Below the pieces are notes generated by a model. It did not search any database. It was not told the origin of the DNA and saw only the letters and a list, made by a program, of their open reading frames with translations. From Amorphochlora amoebiformis (lineage: Eukaryota; Cercozoa; Chlorarachniophyceae): 64,000 nucleotides of DNA. Shown here one piece after another: positions 1 to 64,000 of the stretch (position 1 is the first letter of the stretch; the number at the start of each line of letters is the position of its first letter). Made by a program: the position numbers and the translations under genes. The DNA lies in NCBI GenBank assembly GCA_054601695.1, contig BAAHQB010000121.1, positions 124,001 to 188,000 of the forward strand, given 5' to 3'.

Positions 1-17
1 TATATTGGTATTATATT

Positions 18-81
18 ATGGACATAAAACACAAGCTGAGTATCGTATCTGTTGTATTACCATGTATACATATAAATATAA

Positions 82-166
<85 letters not shown>

Positions 167-517
167 GATATTATGTGACTTGTGTGTGGGCGGATGTCAA
201 TACATATATATATATATAAGCGACGGGTGGGGTGGGATGCCGTATATAAAAAAATATATATATATATATAATATATATATTTATTATATATAGTATATAG
301 ATATATTAATATTTGATCACGCCTTTCGTGAGGTAAGTGTGAATATGGAATACGCGCAAAATATTTCATACAAATATGTATATGAGTATAATTAATCTTT
401 GGGCAATTTCTGCCTTAGTTGATATTGAAACTCAGCAAAGTAATCAAATTATTGGCAGTAAATAAATTACATTATGTCTTGATTTATACCACAACTATGA
501 TCATATAGTATGTATAC

Positions 518-596
<79 letters not shown>

Positions 597-702
597 GTCA
601 GTAGAGAATATATATATATATACACACATATATATATACACATAATCATATTTATATATTGACATAACACAAGCTGAGTATCATATATCTCTTGTGTTAC
701 CA
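18..702. repeat. Direct repeat pair, about 45 bp
   Basis: Positions 18-62 and 659-702 carry the same sequence (shared core CACAAGCTGAGTATC, with GACATAA just before it and a GT-rich end ending in ACCAT). They differ by a few substitutions and small indels. The stretch between them is (TA)n and a short unique island (300-480). The arrangement resembles the boundary-echo arrays elsewhere in the window, but no parent exon could be identified here. Confidence 0.6.
302..465 (+). CDS. Possible last two exons of an upstream plus-strand gene (weak)
   Basis: A unique island in (TA)n contains a strong donor (GAG|GTAAGTGTG, exon end at 332) and a strong acceptor (TTTCTGCCTTAG, exon start at 419), 86 nt apart. 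The codons before the donor can read FDHAFRE. The downstream exon is open in two frames, one ending at a TAA at 463-465. No family motif is visible and the 5' border of the first exon is unclear. The evidence is the good splice pair only, so this may be chance. Confidence 0.28.
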
Positions 703-765
703 TCCCTCTCTATCCCTCCCTATCCCTCCGATTCAGGCGACACAATGTTCAACTGATGCTAGTGA

Positions 766-840
766 AGTGTCACGGTGGAGTGTCACAGTGGAGTGTCACG
801 GTGGAGTGTCACGGTGGAGTGTCACGGTGGAGTGTCACGG
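766..840. repeat. 13-bp minisatellite, about 6 copies
   Basis: The unit AGTGTCACGGTGG is repeated head to tail almost six times with a single G-to-A change in one copy. It lies in gene-free DNA and is not within a recognisable ORF. Confidence 0.9.
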
Positions 841-889
841 ACCCCGAGGCCCGCAGATTGTTTGTAATACTAGTAGTGGTGGCATGAGT

Positions 890-1152
890 CGATGAGTATA
901 TATGTATGGGAGAAAGTGTTCAACTTAGCTAGTTAGGCTGCATGTCGATGTTGGCTCATTTTCTAGATTTTGACGGTCTTGAACGTTATATAAGTTTTGT
1001 TCTGGAGAATCGAGATTCTTCCGAAAGTAATGGAAGTACCTGACCAGGGTAGTAGCTGGAGGTTACGATCGATGAATGGTTAATCTAGTTTATAGATAGC
1101 CTGTTGTATGTTATTGTTATAAATACATGTAATTATTGTTATGTGTGTGTGT

Positions 1153-1192
<40 letters not shown>

Positions 1193-2211
1193 TAGATATA
1201 GTATATATAGATTGCAATATTAACAAAATTATATTTTTATTGCCGCGCAATTAGAATTCAACAACTTCTTATAGTTCACGGGCTAGACGGCGAGCTCTAG
1301 AGGGCCACACACACAATATTTAGAATATCTACAATCTGGAGTGTTTGTACTCAACTTTTAAGTGTACAAGCTAGTATCTAAGTAGCAATTATCTATATTA
1401 TGACTCATCTAGTCATGTAGGAAATCATTTTGGTACGTACTAGACGTATACGTACGTATACTAGTTATACCTGAACAGCTGAACATACCTAGATACGTAT
1501 ACGTATGACGGTATATGTTTTGTATCAATCCGATGATTATACATGTGATGAGGCTGTAGATACTAGATACTCTACATATATTTAGCTTGTATATATCTGT
1601 ACTAGGCTAGATACATGTATATATCATGGGCTATGTGGCTATATTAATTACATGCACGTACGTATGTGCGTACATGCAGTATGTACTGTATTTATGCATA
1701 TCGACATCATGATCATTGATACGTACTACAAGACTAGACATAGTCGGGCCGTGTACGTACTAGACCTAGTAGACGTATACTATATACGTATACGTACCTA
1801 GTAGACGTATACTAGTTTACGTATACGTATCTAGTAGACGTATACTAGTTGTATACGTATACGTATCTGGTAGACGTATACTAGTATACGTATACGTATC
1901 TAGTAGACTTATACTAGTAATACGTATATGTACCTAGTAGACGTATACTAGTATACGTATATGTATCTAGTAGACGTATACTAGTATACGTATACGTACT
2001 TCATCTAGTTCTAGTAGCTCATGAGTACTAACTTATACATATTGCCAAGTACAATATACCAGATATAATGGAACTCGATCCGTGAAGGGCGGTACGTATG
2101 TACAGAGGTATATACGTATACTCTAAATACAGGTATATCGTACACATACGGTACGTATTATCATGTACTCACGGTATACCTTACGCACGTAAATTATATT
2201 TATATATATAT

Positions 2212-2250
<39 letters not shown>

Positions 2251-2447
2251 TTGATTCATCCAACCGAATATATACATGTAGTGTACATACGTATCATTCA
2301 ATGATTATCAGAGTACAGCCTACAATGAGAAATTCCAGATCCGGAACTTATGATCATAGCCTAGTATAATGAATGATTCACTATGACCATTTTGATAACT
2401 CCCTTACTTTTACACAATTTACAAGCACAGAGCAAATCCATGAACGA
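890..2447. other. 3' flank of the coiled-coil gene: CTAG/GTAC-rich spacer
   Basis: No gene is visible. Unlike the introns, this stretch is poor in (TA)n, apart from short runs at 1155-1190 and 2215-2250, and dense in the palindromic tetramers CTAG, GTAC and TACGTA. It includes the 34-bp tandem array at 1763-2003. The same composition recurs in the two other gene 3' flanks (8240-9150 and 57070-58080). Confidence 0.7.
1763..2003. repeat. Tandem array of a palindromic unit of about 34 bp, 7 copies
   Basis: Seven copies begin with CTAGTAGACGTATACTAG or a close variant at about 1765, 1798, 1831, 1867, 1902, 1933 and 1967. Each is followed by a GTATACGTATACGT-like half. The unit is nearly self-complementary (ACGTATAC/GTATACGT), so single strands could fold into hairpins. 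Copies differ by one to three bases. Confidence 0.85.
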
Positions 2448-4865
<2,418 letters not shown>

Positions 4866-5194
4866 TGCTGAGGGGGCTATTCAGCGGATCTTTTCCTAAC
4901 TCCGCTACGCTGTGCGTTTTAAGCCCCTCGACGGTCCCGCTCAATTATTGTGTCGAGCAAAATGTACGCGATGCTGCCGTAGGCCGCTCGGACAAAGGGC
5001 GGAGGATTGCGGCGGTAACGCGTCCCCCCTCCTTACCCAGAAACGGTGGAATAGGCTCTGAGGTCTAAGATCACTCTCCTGACATCACTGATGCTCTCCC
5101 GATAAAAGTACTTAATAATATTAATAATAATATTTCGTTACCCAAGGGCCTCGACCGCTATCCGTTGGGCGCGCGACCCGCCGAACCGTGGAGA
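4866..5194. promoter_or_regulatory. Divergent intergenic region of the coiled-coil gene and PRC1 homologue
   Basis: This 329-bp spacer separates two start codons pointing away from each other. It is free of (TA)n and GC-balanced, with an AT-rich patch of ATTAATA units at 5109-5135 just upstream of the PRC1-side start. Promoter function for both genes is inferred from position. No TATA box or initiator is convincing by eye. Confidence 0.55.
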
Positions 5195-8193
<2,999 letters not shown>

Positions 8194-9312
8194 TCGCCTG
8201 GAGGAAATTCAGCACACAAGTATTACAAGATTGCTCGGCAAGGTAGTTACTGCCGAGAGGTAAGTATGGATTCTACTCCAGCTTAATAAGTCGCTCTCTC
8301 GATAACTTCAACGGAGTCAAGGTGCGACAATCGTTACAGCATCGGCTATCCAGGCTATAGCTAGATCATCAACGCCTCGGAATATAATCTATCATACAGA
8401 AGTCAAGTTACCATATTTCATTAGCACATGCATGCTAAAAGTAAACTGTGACCAATGTTGAAGGCCTATTCTAGTATTTATAATATGTATGAGTATACCT
8501 AGGTATACCCTTGATACTGTATATATAATATAGTCTAGATAGTATATATTTTCTAATTTGTATATACTAGATATACTAGATATATCTTCTAATTTATCTA
8601 GTTTATATCTAGTATATATATCTAGTATATCTAGCTAGATATGACTCTATTCTACACCAGAGACAACTGTAATTATAACTAACTAGACTAACTTCTAGAA
8701 CTTATCTAGATAGGGTCTAGAGAATATAGATCTGGAGATCTAGTAATGTACTAACTAGTTTCCCAGGTTTCTACATTGACAGTTTCTAGCTAATAGCTAG
8801 AATAGGTAGACTGATAGTAATCTAGGCAGTCTAGTCTAGTAGTAGACAACTACTAGAACTAGTCTGGTATACGTATAACTAGTATAACTTAGATAACTTA
8901 TTTACACTGCGGCCTTTGTATAGATTTAATATTTCAAGTCCTCACTACCTAGACTACGTTAATTAACTGGTAAGCTAGTGTAAGTGTCAGTTCAGTCAGT
9001 ACCGTGCATGATGACGATAACTTCTAAAATTTCGCTGTCGTGGTGGCCTACACTACGGTACCATACATGTAGTATCTAGAATATAGCCCACGCATACTAA
9101 GCTCTTAATTGTCTAGATTGTGGATCTGGACTGAGTAGACTGTACACGTAGATGCTATCGTGGTCGAGACGGCCACATTTTGCTTGTTTCAGAGCTTTGA
9201 ATATACGCCTGAGTATTACCGTGGTTTGTTATGTGTGTCATCTTAATAATCATCTGGATGTAAATATCAAAGAATTATATTTTACATATGTACATCTTTC
9301 TAATATATATAC

Positions 9313-9348
<36 letters not shown>

Positions 9349-9635
9349 CATATATATATGTGTGTGTACATGTACAAATATTAGCACAGAAAAACTATAG
9401 ATTTATGTTCTACTATGTATATATATATATATATATATAAGCTATCTATACATCTATACAATGTTAAATTGTATATGTGACTTAGACTACTCTAATATCT
9501 AAATGTCATATATATATAATATACATATATATATATACGTATATAACCTACATAAAAACTGCTATAAAATACCCAATTTTTTTTATACTAATCTAAAATA
9601 CAAATATACTTAAATGTTCATTCTGTACATACATC

Positions 9636-9669
<34 letters not shown>

Positions 9670-10244
9670 ATATATAATATATATATACGTATATGTATAT
9701 ATAAATGACCTATCTATGTATATATATATATATGACCAATCTATACATATTCGCAGCACCAAATACATTAATTGTATATATAACCCATACTAGCCAAATA
9801 TCTCCATACATCTAATATATATATATATATATATATATGTACGTATATATATAATATATATACGTATATGCATATATAAATGACCTATCTATGTATATAT
9901 ATATGACCAATCTATACATATTCGCAGCACCAAACACGTTAATTGTATATATGACCCATACTAGCCAAATATCTCCCGAAATCTCCCAAAAAAAGAAAAT
10001 ATCGAAAAAATATCTCCCGAAATCTTCCGAAAAAATAAGATTTCTCACCCCAAAAACAGAGAATATCGAAAAAATATCTCCCGAAATAATCTTCCGAAAA
10101 AATAATATTTCTCACCCCTGTTCGTTCACAATGCTTCAAAAACGAACCCCAATGATGGTTTCTACATGTGATATATGTGTATATTAATTGTATGAATACG
10201 TTATCTATACTTTATATACATATATACACACATATATGTATATA

Positions 10245-10275
<31 letters not shown>

Positions 10276-10404
10276 ATACATATATACATTATATATTTTT
10301 GTGTCAACATTCGATTAATGTATATGTATAAAACACACAAAACGTATATAGTACATAATGCATATAATATACATATATGATATTATATACACATATATAT
10401 ATAC

Positions 10405-10442
<38 letters not shown>

Positions 10443-10670
10443 GAGATATTTGTACAAACGCGCACATGTGATAACATATGACATGTAATGTATTATACAT
10501 TATATAACATATGACATGCAATGTATTATATATTATCCGTATATTAGTATTAATAAAAAAATATATATCTTAATGTATAGATATTACATATAACGTATGC
10601 AAAAGATATGTATTATATATGTATATTTAGAATATTTGTAAATAAATTTATATATATATATATATATACC

Positions 10671-10701
<31 letters not shown>

Positions 10702-10937
10702 CATATACATACATACATACATATATATATATATATATTAAACATAGGTGTACATGTTCTCATATTACACTGCATATGTACGCATATATCTAAATATATA
10801 CATATACATACATACATATATATACACACACATATATATATTATTATATACAGATATTACATTACACATGCATACATTATATTATATTATATATATACAT
10901 ATATATATATATATATAAATATATATGTATATATTTT

Positions 10938-10975
<38 letters not shown>

Positions 10976-10977
10976 GG
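8194..10977. other. Convergent spacer between the PRC1 homologue and the helicase
   Basis: No gene is supported. 8240-9150 is dense in CTAG (TAGACTAG, CTAGATA) and almost free of (TA)n. From 9300 on it turns into (TA)n with two direct duplications (9631-9985 and 9990-10125). A short unique island at 10125-10180 has no recognisable coding potential. Confidence 0.65.
9631..10125. repeat. Tandem duplications: a 177-bp pair and a 69-bp pair
   Basis: 9631-9807 and 9808-9985 are near-identical copies sharing CATATTCGCAGCACCAAA and ACCCATACTAGCCAAATATC. Downstream, a unit of about 69 bp carrying ATATCTCCCGAAAT and TTTCTCACCCC is present twice, ending near 10119. The last bases of the 177-bp unit run into the first 69-bp unit. 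Confidence 0.8.
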
Positions 10978-44211
<33,234 letters not shown>

Positions 44212-44392
44212 GACCGAAGGGATGGGGGACCTATGTAGAAGAGATTCGAGCTTTTGGGAGAGACATCGAAATATCTCTCCCGGGGTTTTGAGTATTCACC
44301 CGGGGATTCCGAGGGATTCAGTAATGTGATAAAGCCCTACGTCACAAGAACATTATGTGACATCACGTAAAACCTAAATCCTCAACGGCTAC
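44212..44392. promoter_or_regulatory. 181-bp bidirectional promoter region of the helicase and kinesin-14
   Basis: The two start codons (44211 minus, 44393 plus) face away from each other with no other gene between. The spacer is free of (TA)n and contains TACGTCAC and GTGACATCACGTAA, which resemble CRE/bZIP half-sites in inverted arrangement, plus two CCCGGGG-like G/C boxes (CTCCCGGGGTTTT, ACCCGGGGATT). Shared promoter function is inferred. Confidence 0.6.
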
Positions 44393-56969
<12,577 letters not shown>

Positions 56970-57734
56970 ACCGTATGTGATGTTACGTAAACCTGATAAC
57001 CGTCGATTCGACCATGGTACTCGTATTGTTTCCATCTGCTTCCTCGTTTTTCTTTTCAATATACCATTAGTACTAGACTAACCAACCAGTTCAATTTGGT
57101 GAGTTTTGCATGAATTAGATCAACCGTACAACATCTGGTAGTGGCACGTGGAACCTACTAATCTATACTAGGCTATTGCTAGCTATATGCATGGATCTTG
57201 AGCTAGAGTTAAATCTTGTTAACGTCAATAACCTTCCGTCAATCGTGTTTATAAGTATAGGCTATCCTGACTAGTAGTAGTAGTTAATACCAGTAGTGTA
57301 GCCTAGGTAGCATATCTACGTAATACTAACTAGACTAATACTAGTACCTGGAGAACAGTAGCTAGAGTAGAGGTACTACCTAGACTACGTCTAGTACGTA
57401 GCTAGAGACGAGACTACTAGGACCTAGAGGACTAGTACTAGTCTAGCTAGTGTAAATACTTGTAATACTAAACTAGCTAAATACTAGAAATAGCTCGGGT
57501 CGACGTCCCGGGAAGATGATCTACTAGATCTAACTGGTCTAAGGAAGAAAGAAGGATATCGTCTAGATCGTAACCTACTAGACCTAGATACTAGAGATAG
57601 TCTAGCAGTCTAGGCAGTGGCACCAGCGCTTAAGTTTACCGCCCATCTAGCCCATGCATTACCTAGATTACTGAGATTAGACCCAGCATATGCATATATA
57701 TATTCTATATATAGGTACTCTAGCCTAGCTAGCT

Positions 57735-57775
<41 letters not shown>

Positions 57776-58110
57776 TCTAGAGTACTTTCGGATCTAGTAA
57801 CTAGAGTAACAGAGTAAACTTAGCTAGTTTGGTATAAAGATCTACTAGATTTAAGTACCATGTCTGCTAGTACGTGAGTAGCCTCAGAGCCTCATCTCTA
57901 GATCTCTAGCATCTAGACGTGATTTAGGATATACTTAAAAAAAAATGAATATTATACACGATGATATACGGGATCTAGTAGATATAACAGAGTTAAACAG
58001 ACCGGTCACATCTACTAGATCTAGTAGCTAGGCTAGATCTAGTCTAGAGAACATTGCAGCGTTACATATTTCACAACAACTGCAGCTACCTAGGCTACCC
58101 GCATGCACAG
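56970..58110. other. Convergent spacer between kinesin-14 and the hydrolase: CTAG-rich
   Basis: No gene is supported. The stretch 57070-58080 is dense in CTAG and TAGTAG/ACTAG, with one short (TA)n run at 57740-57770. It closely resembles the composition of 8240-9150. Confidence 0.7.
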
Positions 58111-63832
<5,722 letters not shown>

Positions 63833-63947
63833 CTACATATATATATATATATATATATTATATTTGTATTGTACATATATATATGTTATGTATATATGTG
63901 TGTATATACATATGTCGTTCCTAGTATATGTATATTAGTTATATATA

Positions 63948-63991
<44 letters not shown>

Positions 63992-64000
63992 ATATATATA

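Noticed and set aside
692-895. Frame with VECHGGVSRWS repeats
   Set aside because: It is the 13-bp minisatellite translated; three frames are equally open across it.

Overview
This is nuclear DNA of an unidentified eukaryote, most likely a unicellular protist. Every recognisable gene is cut into many very short exons with GT..AG borders. The introns are mostly (TA)n, with (CT)n/(GA)n and TTAGGG arrays. I read about 9 kb of coding sequence in 64 kb, so roughly one base in seven is coding. TTAGGG-type repeats suggest that telomere motif. A PRC1/MAP65 homologue, a kinesin-14 with KEN-box motifs and a possibly lebercilin-like coiled-coil protein fit a cell with a spindle and perhaps a flagellum. 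I cannot name the species.

Layout: (1) 1-2447, repeats, a CTAG/GTAC-rich spacer and perhaps the last exons of an upstream plus-strand gene. (2) 2448-4865 minus, a five-exon coiled-coil gene. (3) 5195-8193 plus, a PRC1/Ase1/MAP65 gene of 13 exons and 485 residues. Genes 2 and 3 diverge from a 329-bp spacer. (4) 8194-10977, a convergent spacer. (5) 10978-44211 minus, a SEN1/senataxin-like superfamily-1 helicase in about 38 exons over 33 kb. (6) 44393-56969 plus, a kinesin-14 in about 31 exons, divergent from the helicase across only 181 bp. (7) 56970-58110, a convergent spacer. (8) 58111-63799 minus, the last nine exons of an alpha/beta hydrolase whose 5' end lies beyond the window.

I rebuilt the gene models by hand, requiring GT (or GC)..AG borders, reading phase kept across each junction, and recognisable family motifs. 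Nearly every exon passes all three. Two places fail: the helicase exon that should carry the QYRM motif, and the kinesin exon or exons near 44967-45236.

The most unusual feature is a set of 'boundary echoes'. At about 19 exon borders in three genes, an intron holds one to ten extra copies of the adjacent splice site plus 15-60 nt of the neighbouring exon, each copy set in (TA)n. Acceptor echoes always lie 5' of the true exon and donor echoes always 3' of it. Each echo is a ready decoy splice site. I also see a dispersed element beside TTAGGG arrays, a tRNA-derived SINE-like family, and CTAG-rich DNA confined to gene 3' flanks.
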